64,000 nt of DNA, from contig LLCB01000082.1 of the NCBI GenBank assembly GCA_001414345.1, positions 1 to 64,000 on the forward strand. The letters run 5' to 3'. This stretch comes from Hymenoscyphus infarciens (lineage: Eukaryota; Ascomycota; Leotiomycetes; Helotiales; Helotiaceae). This document shows, one piece after another, positions 47,767 through 58,941 of this stretch. Both the position numbers and the translations under genes were made by a program. Every line of letters begins with the position of its first letter. The stretch's first letter is position 1. The notes below the pieces were generated by a model. The model was not told the DNA's origin and ran no database searches. It saw only the letters and a program-made list of their open reading frames with translations.

Positions 47767-50747
47767 ATGTCCACCCGTTTCAATTCTCCAGAGCTGCGCA
47801 AGCCCGCCAGCTCCCCCAGGCCCAAGGGACGAGGTGTGTAATGGTTGGGAAGAGAAGAGCTTTGAAGCCAGACGTGGGCGCTGATACGATGCATTGCAGA
47901 AAACGCGAAGGAGACGTTATGCCGGAATGTTTTAATATATGGCCATTGCCGTTATGAAGACCAAGGCTGTGCCTTCAACCATGACCCGAACAAACCAAGC
48001 TCGGCTCAACCAGAATCGTAAGTATTTGGCATTTCGTTGTGTTGAGGACCCGGAGGACTCGATATCTGGACTGGGACGAGGAGGGAGTTGGATTTCTGGG
48101 ACCAATGTTAGAAAGAAGTCCAGTTCATGTCAGATTGGATGGGATACCATGGATTATCTTGACTGAGCTGTTATTCAATGGAAGTTTGATGTGGTGGAAG
48201 TTGAGGAGTAAGCGAGGATGTGCTCTCCTGCGAGTACTTGGATCCAGCACGCGGGGACTTTACTCGCTCGCTCTACACGGGATCTCGACATCTGAAAAGT
48301 TCCCCGCGAGATCAAACCCCCCGCAATCACCTCCTCCGCAAGACCAACGACACCAGAAAGTTCTGATTCTTCCCAACTTCCACGCAATCATCCTTCAATC
48401 TATACCCTTCTCCCCCGTCGAATCAAAGCCATGAGCAATACCAGCAGAAATACCGACGACAATGGAGCAACTGAGACTGGAAACCTACCAGGCAATGCTA
48501 GGACTGGCGCCGCCACCCAAGCAACCTCGCAATCACAAACACCATTCTCCCTCACACACCAGGCCCTCCGCATCCAAGCAGCCAGTCCATACCTCTTTCC
48601 TCAAATGCTCGCCAATGGCCGTCGGGGGGCAGTTTCTGGACCAAGCAATCAGGACCCCCCCGGATGGACTCCAAATACCAGAGCGAGGAATTAATCCAGT
48701 ATACATCTTTACTGACTACTCCGCTGCTAGCAAGAAAACCCTCAACGTCGATTCGCCCTCCTTTACACCCGCGACGTTACCAGTGCCAGGCAAATCTTCC
48801 TCCATCACATCCCAAGCCGCCAACGCAGCACCCTTCACTCCTCGAGGACTTGCAAGTGGTAAGTTCCAATACCATCTGATCGAAACTCATCTAATATGCC
48901 ATAGGAACCGTGACTCCGAATCCCCAGCCAGACTCCCTTCCCGCGCCCTTTAATCCTGCTACCATCCGAGAATTCACCCCTCAAAATTACGAACCCGAAA
49001 ACGTGAGTACACTCCCATATGCGCGCCATTTTGCCATTAGAGAACTTAAGCCGCAATCTGCACGCGATGGAAGCTGATATCTCCAATAGAATCTTTCTAA
49101 TGATGGATCTGATCATCATGTATCATATGACCCTTTCTCAATGTCTGCTGTCACACAGGCAGTACCAACCTCTACTCAATACAACCCTTACTTGGAAGAG
49201 AATTCGAATATGGGTAGCAATGGCGCAGGATATTTTCAGTCAGCTGCTGCTTTCGTCGCGCCTGGCCAATCGGTAGGTCTCTTTTTCCAAACTCTGTCTT
49301 CAATTCTGATTATACCAGCTACAATACCACCTATACGCCCCAATTGGTCCACACCGAGAAGACCTCTTGGCTTATCAAAAACACGCCCACGATTTCTTTA
49401 TGCCAGAAGCTCTTCGTGAGGAGTTGCACAAGAAGGCAGAAGCGACCTTTCAAGTCATGCCGAGTAAGACATGTTTTCTTTTGCGCTGATTCTGATCTCC
49501 GCTGACAAGTTCAAGATTCCCAACTGCCAACTCTTGACAGTTATCATACCTTGGTAGCCTTGGATACAAGTCACCGAAAGAGTGCCACTGTCTTCGGATA
49601 TCCCAGTTGGGTTTATAAAGCGACCTCGATGAAAAATGGCTTCATGTATACTTTGAGGCGCCTCGAAGGTAAATACCATACGCTTCTTGCCTTTTTCGCA
49701 CTCTCCTAACACATTACAGGATACCGCTTGACGAACGAGAGAGCTATCCGATCTGTCAAAGAATGGAGACGTGTCAATTGTGGGGGTGTTGTTTCTGTGG
49801 TTGATGCATTTACTACACGAGCATTTGGCGACAGCTCACTTATATTTGTCACTAACTACCACCCTCTCTCCAAGACTTTGGTTGAGCATCACTTTACAAA
49901 CACCAATCGTTTCGGTAATCGTGTTGCGCAAACCGTCCCGGAGCCAGTCTTGTGGAGTTATATTGTTCAATTGGCTTCTGCGGTCAAGGCCGTCCATGCT
50001 GCCAATTTGGCTGTTCGATGTATGGATCCTAGCAAAGTCATACTCACCGACAAGGGCCGGATTCGTTTGAATGCATGCTCGGTTTTGGATGTTGTTCAAT
50101 ACGATGCTCAACGTCCTTTGGTCGAGCTTCAACAAGAAGACTTTATCCACTTTGGAAAGCTGATCTTGTCAATCGCCACCAACAACCTGTCTGTTATGAC
50201 TTCGCATACTCTTATGGTATTTGTTGACCAACTCAACCGTAATTATACCCCGGAGTTTCGAGATACTGTGGTTTGGCTTCTTACTCCAGCTCAAGCGCCA
50301 GCGACCAAGAACATAGGGGAGCTTTTGAGTGGGATTTCCAATCATGTGGTTGATGCCTTTGATAGCAGTCTCCATGCGAATGACACTCTCTACACGGAAG
50401 TCAATCGGGAGGTGGAGAATGGTCGACTTGCACGTCTTCTCATGAAGCTTGGTACGATCAACGAACGACCCGAGTACGATGGCGATAATAACTGGAGCGA
50501 AACGGGTGAACGCTACGTCTTGAAATTATTTCGAGACTTTGTGTTCCACCAGGTCAATGCAGATGGCAGACCAGTCGTCGACATGGGACATATGATCACT
50601 TGTCTTAACAAGTTGGACGCCGGCAGCCAGGAGAAGATCACACTGACCAGCAGAGATGAGCAGACTGTTTTCATTGTCACGTACAACGAGATGAAGAAGC
50701 AGGTTAACTCGGCATGGGCTGAACTACAGAAGACTCCTCGACGTTGA
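47767..50747 (+). CDS. PAN3: PAN3, regulatory subunit of the PAN2-PAN3 deadenylase
   Basis: Eight exons: 47767-47833, 47900-48017, 48731-48858, 48905-49002, 49090-49272, 49319-49463, 49516-49668, 49720-50747, giving 639 residues; all phases agree. The N-terminal CCCH finger is C30-C39-C46-H50. A PAM2-like poly(A)-binding-protein motif, LNVDSPSFTP, lies at 66-75. Then come LQYHLYAPIGPHRED, and a pseudokinase domain (GYPSWVYKATSMKNG) followed by the long C-terminal knob (ERYVLKLFRDFVFHQ). PAN3 dimers bind PAN2 and guide poly(A)-tail shortening in the cytoplasm. Intron 2 is 713 bp, ten times the others, and contains an ATG frame at 48462 that runs open into exon 3, so an alternative start is conceivable. 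Confidence 0.95.
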
Positions 50748-51279
50748 AGATGTGTGTTGCAGGGATATGATTTGCTATGTTGAGTATTCAGGCGGGAGGG
50801 GAAAGAACAATAATGTTGCCGCAAATTTCAAGATTTCACTACCATTGCAAAATATGGAAGGTGGGGTATGGGTAGAGGTTATGTGTCCTGGTAGGGGCAG
50901 ATTGCTTTGTATTATGACTGAATGGCAGGTACTCGCTCGCTGGACAAGATTTCGCGTCCGTAGAAGTAAATGAAAAACACTCACAAACTACTTTTTGAAG
51001 ATTTTATGATGTCGTGAGAACTGGGTGACTTTTGACTCATTTTTTGTGACCATTTTCAGTCAACTAATCTAGCTAACTTATTCGTTATCTCATAGAGATT
51101 TCCTGCGATTTCATTCCAAGGCAGAGTTTCCCATGCGTCTGATATTTTGGAATTTCTGATTGCCTTCCGGCAGTCACATCTTTATCCTCGGTTCTCCCCC
51201 ATCCCATGCCCTTTCTCCATCGCCCCAGTTATCTCAGTTCAAGTTTTCGTAGTATATTTTGCTACGCAGGGGAACAAAT
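50748..51279. other. Convergent intergenic region, PAN3 / LSM7
   Basis: 532 bases between two converging stop codons; should hold both polyadenylation regions. No gene seen. Confidence 0.5.
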
Positions 51280-51940
51280 CTACTCCTCTTCCTGCTGCAC
51301 AAAGGGATTGGCAATCTCCTCACTTCCATCCATGGGTGAGACTAGGACTAATAATGTGCCGCGCGCGACGACGAGGCCGAGGGGGCGGGTGGTGGTGTTT
51401 CCCTCGTCGTCGCGGAGGGTCTCAGATACGTCGTCGAGGACGAGGTTCATGAGGGCGTCGTAGCCTTTGAGTGTTCCGATTACTGGGGGAAGGTCAGTTA
51501 GTTGTGGTTCTTTTGGGTTTGAGTTGTGGGAGGATTGTAGGTTTTATGGGGGGGAGGAGGGAGGAGGGAGGTGAAAAGGGAGGAGGGGAGAAGGAAGGGG
51601 GTGCATACCTTCTCTTCCGCCGGTAAATTTAACTGTGATCTGTTTGTCCATGTATTTCCCTAGGTCTAGGATGTTTTCTTTCTTCGGTCTTTCGGTACTA
51701 CCTCCGTGGCCGCCTCGTCCTCCTTCATGTGCGCCTGCGAGAAAGGCAGGTTAGTAAACGGCTCTTGTTTTTGGTGGTCGATCGACAAATTGCTGTTTGT
51801 TTGAAGTTGTTTGTATGAATTTGAGGCGGGGTGGGTTGATGGATGGACTAAAACTGACCTCTACCTCCTCGTCCTCCCCCTCGGTGCTCGCCTCTACCTC
51901 CTCCCCCGCGACCTCCACGTTGATGACCTCGTTCGGACAT
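51280..51940 (-). CDS. LSM7: U6 snRNA-associated Sm-like protein LSm7
   Basis: Three exons on the minus strand: 51940-51859, 51734-51609, 51482-51280, giving 136 residues. An N-terminal Arg-Gly-rich extension (about residues 1-38, repeated GGR) precedes the Sm fold: KKENILDLGKYMDKQITVKF (Sm1 start), IGTLKGYDALMNLVLDD, and RPLGLVVARGTLLVLVSP (Sm2, with the RG of RNA binding). The ending NPFVQQ is typical of LSm7. It should be part of the LSm2-8 ring on U6 snRNA and of the LSm1-7 ring in mRNA decapping. The RGG-rich head is longer than in yeast. It sits next to PAN3, another mRNA-decay factor. Confidence 0.93.
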
Positions 51941-52902
51941 CTGGGCGCATTTGTTGTTGGAGAAATGTGGTGATGGTGTTTAAGGGCAGGGCGGGGAATT
52001 TTGGATATCGAGGTGGGATGAGGCTGAAGATGTTTAGCTAACAGCGGGACCCTCTTTCCGTTGTTGTGGCTGGTGAATGTGGCTTGTCTTTTCTCGCGAT
52101 ATGGTAATTTGGAGCTACGAAGCATGGAAAATCGAGCTCAGTTTTGGGAAAACATGACTAAAGCTATCTAGGTTAATGTGTAAGATATAACATCTTAAAG
52201 AAGTTGGATTGTCTTTACTGCTGCTTGTCCGCGGAACGGAAAATCGGCAAGGTGGATTTTAGCGCGGTTCATAGATATTAAAAGCAGCAGTTGATACTTC
52301 TGGGTCGTGACTGACTACTTAGTCTCACTCCTGTTGTTCAACTTTTTTAGAGGAATATAAATAGATTGACCGCAAAATGTAATGTACCTATAGATCTATC
52401 GAAGCAATTTTCTCACTTGTTCTAGATTTTCGAGGTCAATACTTCTGATTAGACTACCTAGGTATAGTGGTATACAAGCTATCCACCGTGCTACTGCCGC
52501 TTTGATTGTTTATCGAGAGCGTTGCTTGGCACTTATTGCCGCCGCGGGATTTTCACTCCTTCCCCGCCCGTCCGCCAAACTCCTCACTTCCAGGTAGTCT
52601 TCTGTCAACATCATCAGCTTCGTCTCGGAATCCCCTCCTGCAAGGCAAAAGGTACTTGGGGAGAGATAGCTTGCGATTGTTCGCGAGGAATCGGAATTGA
52701 GCTGTGGTGGTAAATCTCTCTCAAGGCACGTCACGGTTGGATTCGTTTCACCCACCGGAGCAAATAGGAAGGAAGAAAACCGCGCTCTCTCCGCTCTTCC
52801 CCCGCCCCGGAAAACATACCACGATTATTTCAGACTTCATTTGACTTCGTTCTTTGCTTTGTTCTTTGCTCTTGTCTGGTATCGTTTAGCTGAAAAGACA
52901 CG
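51941..52902. promoter_or_regulatory. Divergent intergenic region, LSM7 / Zn2Cys6 protein
   Basis: 962 bases between divergent start codons. No coding feature supported. Confidence 0.5.
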
Positions 52903-54398
52903 ATGGAATCTCCTAATATGGAAAACGCGGCTTTGAAACGAAAACGAAGTCCTACAAACGATGAGGCTGGGAGACCATCGGGACCGCCTGCTATTCATGC
53001 CGGAAATGTCACTCAGATCAATTATTTGGTCAAGGCGAGAGCGGAGAAGTTGGAATTGATTGAAGGGAATGCTGAGACTTTCCGGGATGTTTTGGGGATG
53101 ATTGATGAGTATGAAGGTGCGTTGAATTCCTCGTGGTTTGGAGAACATTCAACTAATGTTGACTAGGTGTTTTACAAAGGCACGAAAGTTTGGCGGCTAA
53201 TTTGGGTGCAAAACTCGTTGGCCCATTGCTCCTAAAATCTTTCGAAAAGCTATTCAATGAACCCATCAAAATCATTCAATCCTCTTTGGCTCTGGAACAA
53301 TCAATAACCTGGTTGGATATTGTCACATTTGCTCGTACCAACATCTCCGACTTCAAACCAGTTGAAGATTTTCCTGGTATGAGAACTTATCGTGCCTGGA
53401 TCAAAGGAGGCCAGATTGAAATCTCCGAAGACGATTTCAGATTGATCATGTCAGGTGCCCCGGAACGAATGATACCCACACAACCAATTGCTGAGGATGA
53501 GTCTGCTGAATTGGGGACTTTAAACATCTTGGAAGCTCGTCTCCACGTACTTATAAAAAAAGCAGATGTGGTTGCTAGCAAGGCGAGGCAACTCAATTAT
53601 CATTTGAAGGGAAGAAAAACAGCTGTCATGACAAGGAAGCAAGCTGAGCAACCCACTGCTATGGCTCCAGAATCCTCCCAAGACGCGAGACCGTTCTCAC
53701 CACAACTTAATAATGTCAATACCATGTCACCTAAATCCGCGAGTATCGAGACAACAAAGATGCAGCAGCAATTGTTAGAACAATTTCTCGCTGGTGAAAG
53801 ACGTCAATCAATACCTCCACAACCTCGCACCAAACCTTCTCGAGCGACGGCAGAGCCTATAGTTGGGCAGATCAGTTACAACGGGACACCAAATCATGAA
53901 GTTCGACGAACATCTCAACCAGCTACTTCTTCCGAGGATGGAGCAGAAAATCAATATCGAGTTTTGATGGCTTCCAAAATCGACAAACTGGCAAAAGGCG
54001 ATGCTATCTTCCCACCTTGTGATAGATGTAGACGCTTAGGATTCGATTGCGCCAAACATCTTACTGCTTGCAGTGCTTGTACGAAGAAACACGCCAAATG
54101 TTCTTGGAAGGAAATCAGGGAAGGAGAACTCGAACATTTACCACACTTTCAAACCAACAATGTTCAGGAGCTTCATGGTTCCGTGGAGAATGGGTTCGGT
54201 GCTTCGTCTCTGGAAGGGCAACTTGACCCGGGCTTACGAGATGGTATGCAAACGGGCTCAATGCCGCATTCCACTATCGAGAACCGAATGGATCCTCAAG
54301 TTATCGATCAATTAACCTTTGTCGATCGGCGAATGGGTCGAGACCATGCTACTCTAACTCAAATTGCCTCTGCCGCAGCTGCTGCGGGTAGCCGATAA
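52903..54398 (+). CDS. Protein with a C-terminal Zn2Cys6 cluster
   Basis: Two exons, 52903-53116 and 53167-54398, 50-bp intron, 481 residues. The start MESPNMENAALKRKRSP has a basic stretch KRKR that could be a nuclear signal. Residues about 30-220 are helical and include VLQRHESLAANLGAKLVGPL and a coiled-coil-like LNILEARLHVLIKKADVV. A spacer rich in Ser, Gln and Pro follows. At 356-383 six cysteines are spaced C-x2-C-x6-C-x6-C-x2-C-x6-C with RCRRLGFDC, a perfect binuclear zinc cluster. Such clusters normally sit at the N-terminus of fungal regulators; here it is in the last third and there is no fungal transcription-factor middle domain. DNA binding is inferred only from the cluster. Confidence 0.8.
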
Positions 54399-55399
54399 CT
54401 AAGAAGTGGATGGAAAATTGCATGTTATACTATGGATAGAGATCGGATGATACTCCGGTGATAATAAGTTGATGGACTCACTACTCTATTTCAACGACCA
54501 ATCGATGGAGTTGCCAGCTTAATTGGGTTTCTGTTTCCGTTCGAGAACTTGGAGTCGCACCACAATGCGGATTCCAAGTACTGTATCAGGACGCGGCAAT
54601 ACAAATTAATTTACCTACCCCGCAAACGAAACCCCATCTGCCAATTGCGAGAAATGTTTTAATTGATTGTTAGGTGCCGTCGTTGCTCGTTTGTTTCTTC
54701 ATATTTGACAGATCTCGATGTTCTAATTTCCATTAGCCTGTTTCTAATAGCCACGCCTGGCTTCTCCCAACCTGACGTGTGCGATTCTCTCAAGGATCAT
54801 AACCTTATCTCCTCCTCCCCAGATTTCCGTGGTTGTAATTATTTTCTTTTTAGAAGATTGCTTTTACATCACTGAACAGACAATGAGCAGATTATTTGAC
54901 GTGATTCGGGGTTGTCAGACCTGAAACATAAAAGGTTAATTTATTTGTCTTTGTTTGACATACCCCTCACCTTATAGGCGAAAGAGAGCAGCTGCTTTGA
55001 AGTGTTTTTTCAGGAGTAAGTGGGTCCTGTTGATTTTACTTATATCCGAAGTCAACCCAGTAACGGGTATTGCGTACCCGGTTGGGTAGTCTTACCTACA
55101 AATTGAGGTTCTTTCTCGCTCAACCTTGAACTCTTCAACACAATTACAATACAACACAAGTCAGCGAACCTAAGCAAAGCTTGTGCGACCTCAATTGATC
55201 CTACAATCTCCACAAACCCAGCCGCAACACGTCAGCAACGCTCAAGAACATATCATCTTGTCAGTAAGTTGAAACCTCCAACTTTTTCTTTCGCATCCAT
55301 GCGAGTCAATCATTTCGCCTTTGACACCTGTTGGGCCAATCTTCTATTTGGATGAAGACATAGTAGCTGATTTCTGCAATAGCTACACCTCCAAGCAGA
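54399..55399. other. Intergenic region, no gene seen
   Basis: About 1 kb. The last 250 bases are pyrimidine-rich and A/C-rich with CAACACAATTACAATACAAC-like sequence at about 55.14 kb, typical of fungal 5' UTRs. A possible 5' UTR intron begins at about 55265 (GTAAGT-like) ahead of the ATG at 55400. Confidence 0.4.
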
Positions 55400-55897
55400 A
55401 TGATCTACTCTATTCTCTTCTCAATGGCTCTTGCCGTCACCTCCATCCTCGCCCTCCCTGCCGCAACTGATGGTCCTATCCCTGGTGTCTTCGCAAAGAA
55501 CTTCCTCCCTGACTGCGCCGTTGAGGGCTCCTTTGTCAACAATCCCACTTCCAAGAAATACGGTCCTCAAGTAAGCAACCTGTTTTCTTCCCCTTCCCTA
55601 TTCTCGCTCCCCCTTCTCCTCACTTTTGCCACACAATTACCTCGATATTAATTCATCTTCCAGGGTGTCCACGATGTCCTCGCCTGCCAAACCCAATGTC
55701 ATTTCACCGGCGGCTGCGTCATGTACTCCTGGGACGCCAACGTCAACGCCTGCTACCTCTACGCCGCCAATGGAAGCCTTGACGTTGTCGGTACCCTCTT
55801 TACTGCTACTATTGTCCGTGGTCCTACTGGTGTTTTCTTCGCTGATCGCCATGCTCAGGATGGAACTGAGATCTGCTACTCTTCTACCCCTGTCTAA
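55400..55897 (+). CDS. Small secreted cysteine-rich protein, effector candidate
   Basis: Two exons, 55400-55570 and 55664-55897, separated by a 93-bp intron, giving 134 residues. The first about 20 residues (ILFSMALAVTSILALPAA) are a clear signal peptide. The mature part has six cysteines: 39, 65, 69, 75, 87 and 128. The stretch CQTQCHFTGGCVMYSW followed by NACYLY resembles the short PAN/Apple-like pattern of fungal secreted proteins, but I cannot assign a family. The gene borders an AT-rich, RIP-touched region, as effector genes often do. Role in host interaction is inference. Confidence 0.75.
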
Positions 55898-57016
55898 GTG
55901 CGGAAGGGTGAACATATTATGGCTGGGACTCGAACTCGGGGGTTTCTTGCTTGGGAGAAGGTTTTCTGGAATTCTCTTTCGCGGAGGCTCTCTGGGGTTG
56001 GGCGCTGGCATGTTATGGTCTTTTTTCGTCTTGCTTCTTTTCGTTGACCTGCTCATTTTTCATGGGGAGTGTCATTGGGGAAGTGAATTCTTTTCTAGGG
56101 AGAGGAATTCTAGGGTTCTTTAGACTTTTGAGTTGGGTGGAAAAGCGTTTGCATCGATCGAATCTGGGTCTCATTAGAAGCTCTTGATATAATACAATAG
56201 ACTGCGTGTCTCTTTGACTGGAATTCTTGATTGTTTTTCGTGAAAGTGGTTTCTGCTTATGAGAATTAGCGGTACATAGAGAATTCTTAGAGTTCTAGTC
56301 TAGAGATGATTGTTTCAAGGAGATTAAATGATCTCTGTCGCTTTTTCGAAAGCTTTGGGTTTACTGTTTAAAATGTGCTAGAAGTTGTAAATTGTAATGC
56401 CGCGAGACCTGGTAGACTTTCTTTACTAATTATAGAATTGACTAATTACATCTAGAAATTTTCTAGATTCGCTATACTTAACCTTTATACTTTATTAAAA
56501 TAACACAAGTCTTCTAAAATGCGTAGGATATCTATAATAGTGAATTGCTACTTAGGTAAGTAGTAAATACTTTCTACTTTTAAAATATTCGAGACTTTCT
56601 TTAACCAATTTAAGTACTCATGAAAATTAGGAACTTACTAGACTCTCTATAGAAAATGACAAAGTAGTTACGTAATTAGTTAATTCCGCAATTGTTAGAT
56701 AAAGTATAATAGACTCGTTATGTCTCTATACTAGCTAGATTATTTTTACGCTTCTCGATTCTTTTCGAGGAATCTAAGCATATGATAACATGGAAGAATC
56801 TAACCACCAATAAGAGATGCTACGAGAAAGTAAAAAAGAGGAGATAGTCCTATAGAAAGAAGAAGTGAAACGCAAATATGGCTGAAAACACGTGACAGGG
56901 CCTGCTAGGCGAGGCAGAGATTTGGATCGCTTCTTTTTAACACAGAGCCTTGAGAATAAAACGTTTTCTTTCTTAGAGCTAGCGGTTGGCGCGGTGGTGG
57001 TCCCTAAGGGAATATA
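55898..57016. other. Gene-free region with AT-rich, mildly RIP-like part
   Basis: From about 56.4 to 56.88 kb the sequence becomes AT-rich with reduced CA and TG, weaker than in the main blocks. No gene is supported in the remainder. Confidence 0.5.
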
Positions 57017-57322
57017 TTATTTTGTCCAACTAACGCATGTTAGGACTCTACACGTTGAGGGTTCATGTGTATATGAAGGGTCAAGTTCCTTTTGCAAATG
57101 TGTAGAGATACTGACAGCAAGCTGTCCAAAGCTGCCATTCTGCAGGTGCAGATAGTATTCTTCATCCTTTCCAAGCTCAGTTCGCGTATCGCGCATATTT
57201 GCAGCAAAAGCATCTTCAATATGGTCAGTTTCAAGTCGCCGCGGCCCAACTTTGTCCAATAGTCCTTTAGGCCTGGGTCGACGTTGTAAAATTTTCACGA
57301 TGCCATTGTAATGACTTGTGTA
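57017..57322 (-). pseudogene. Degraded extra module of the tandem family
   Basis: Minus strand: the frame HYNGIVKILQRRPRPK, then ELGKDEEYYLHLQNG, aligns with HYNDIVKIVRRKPRD and GGEEEYYLHRAED of the gene just upstream (57.4-57.7 kb). The DNA itself is similar too: AATTTTCACGATG is shared at 57291 and 57660. It has no ATG at its head and is cut off by an in-frame TAA at 57323-57325, so it looks like a duplicated tail that lost its start. Confidence 0.55.
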
Positions 57323-58106
57323 TTATGGAGCTAGGCGAGGGAGAGGCTCCGAACCCCAGGGGAAATCTCTATCATATTCGACTAAGATATATTTGCAACT
57401 ATGATGCTCAAGCCAGTATTGTGTAACGGAAGGTTTAAACTCGATCTGAAAACACGCTCAGGAACTTACAATAGCACTTCCACAAGATGTCCTCCGCTCG
57501 GTGAAGATAGTATTCTTCCTCTCCTCCTTGATCGGCTCCTCGAGCTGGGTCTCGGGCACGTTCAAAAGCGCTATCCATATTCTTTCCAATGCCCGCATAG
57601 GTGAGATCAACCCCCATAACCTGAACCCGCATCTGAGGGTCCCTTGGCTTTCGCCGTACAATTTTCACGATGTCGTTGTAATGACTTTGGTACTCTGTAA
57701 CTTGTCGTGTTGCGTTATTAGGTTTGAGGACGTCCAGCGCGTCTTCATCCCCTTTCCCTTCCTCCTCATTGTACTTCTCATCTTTCAGTCTATCAACCGA
57801 TGCTTCGCGTTCACGTGGAAATGGGACGTCTTCGCCAACTTCAGTTACACAAGTCAGTTAACGTTCAACAGGGGAACGGAGGTAAATACAGTAAAACTTC
57901 CACAAGAGCCACTCAGCATTAAATAGCTGAACGTCGGGTGACCTATGCTCTGTCAATCCCCTCGCTTTCTTTTGAGTCGCCTGCTATATCTTTTGAAAAA
58001 GATAGTGGGATTCCTCTAGTACTATTAGGCTCTCTTCCGACTCGATCTTAGCTCTTATAGCCGCGGTATCCGGTTCGTAAGTTGGTGTAGGCCAAGGCGG
58101 ACCCAT
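57323..58106 (-). CDS. Hypothetical protein, tandem family member 1 (possibly degenerate)
   Basis: Tentative four-exon model on the minus strand: 58106-58023, 57980-57890, 57838-57470, 57381-57323, giving 200 residues; phases agree. Exon 2 ends VQLFNAEWLLWKFY, and exon 3 opens GEDVPFPRE and ends EEEYYLHRAEDILWKCY, each followed by a GT donor at the same codon position. The same layout recurs in the gene at 58942-60410. Without intron 1 (42 bp) a TAG at 57984-57986 would stop the protein. No known domain is recognised; the sequence is charged, with several Asp/Glu-rich stretches. Confidence 0.4.
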
Positions 58107-58941
58107 TTTGACGGTCGGTAGATGTGCGCGCGTGAAGTGCTGTGTTTGTACTTGTGCGGTTGTTATGTGAAGGTGGCGGTGTTGGATAGGAACCGCGAAA
58201 GAAGAGCGGTTGTCTTTGAAGACTCGACAAGCCACCACCTCTACTATACGAGACAAACTATTAAGAGCTTAACACCACCTAGGTAATAGCAGGTCTAGCA
58301 TTTTGTAATTTTTCCTTTGAATTTCAGGAATGAATATTGCGAAACGTATCCGAAGTATGATTCACTTACTCTAGTCCTCATCTTACGTTACGCTGGACTT
58401 GAGAAATATAGTATCATTTTATACAGTCTTAGACAACCCCGAGCTTGATATATTTGTTTTAAAACGACCCTTCCAACACCTTGTCTACATCTGATTAGTT
58501 TTCAACATGGTACCCTTTGCGGTATCTGGTATGCTTTGTTCACCAATTGTATAACTGACTAAATGCATAGCCACTTTGGGGTATCAATTAGTAAGTCTAG
58601 TAATTCCAACTAATGAAACGCTTTGTTCGACAATTAGAGTTGATATAAGAAATTTCCTCCAGAACCATCTTAATTCAGGAATTTTACTTATTTTTCTGGA
58701 CTTACAGCCTCGTATCTGCAAGGAAGTTAATGTTCTCTCTGTGGGAGTGGACATTTAGGTTCTCTATTCAAAACAACCACAGCCATCACTTCAAGTCATT
58801 GTGTTGTACAGTTTTATTTCCTCTTTTACGATTCTTGAAATTGTCTACCGTTAACTACGGAAGACCTACAGATCCATAAAATAGCCTAAAGACCATAGTG
58901 CGAGAAGACAACCGAAAGCCTAGTTAGGAAGGCTCTAAAGA
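58107..58941. other. Intergenic region, no gene seen
   Basis: 835 bases, fairly AT-rich, with short frames only. It contains the presumed promoter of family member 1 (left end, minus strand). Confidence 0.45.

Noticed and set aside
51751..52125. 124-codon minus-strand frame
   Set aside because: Reads across intron 1 and the 5' end of LSM7 in a different phase; the Sm-fold model explains the region.
55626..56123. 165-codon plus-strand frame overlapping the secreted protein
   Set aside because: Different phase from exon 2 of the six-cysteine protein, starts in its intron, hydrophobic chance tail in the 3' region.
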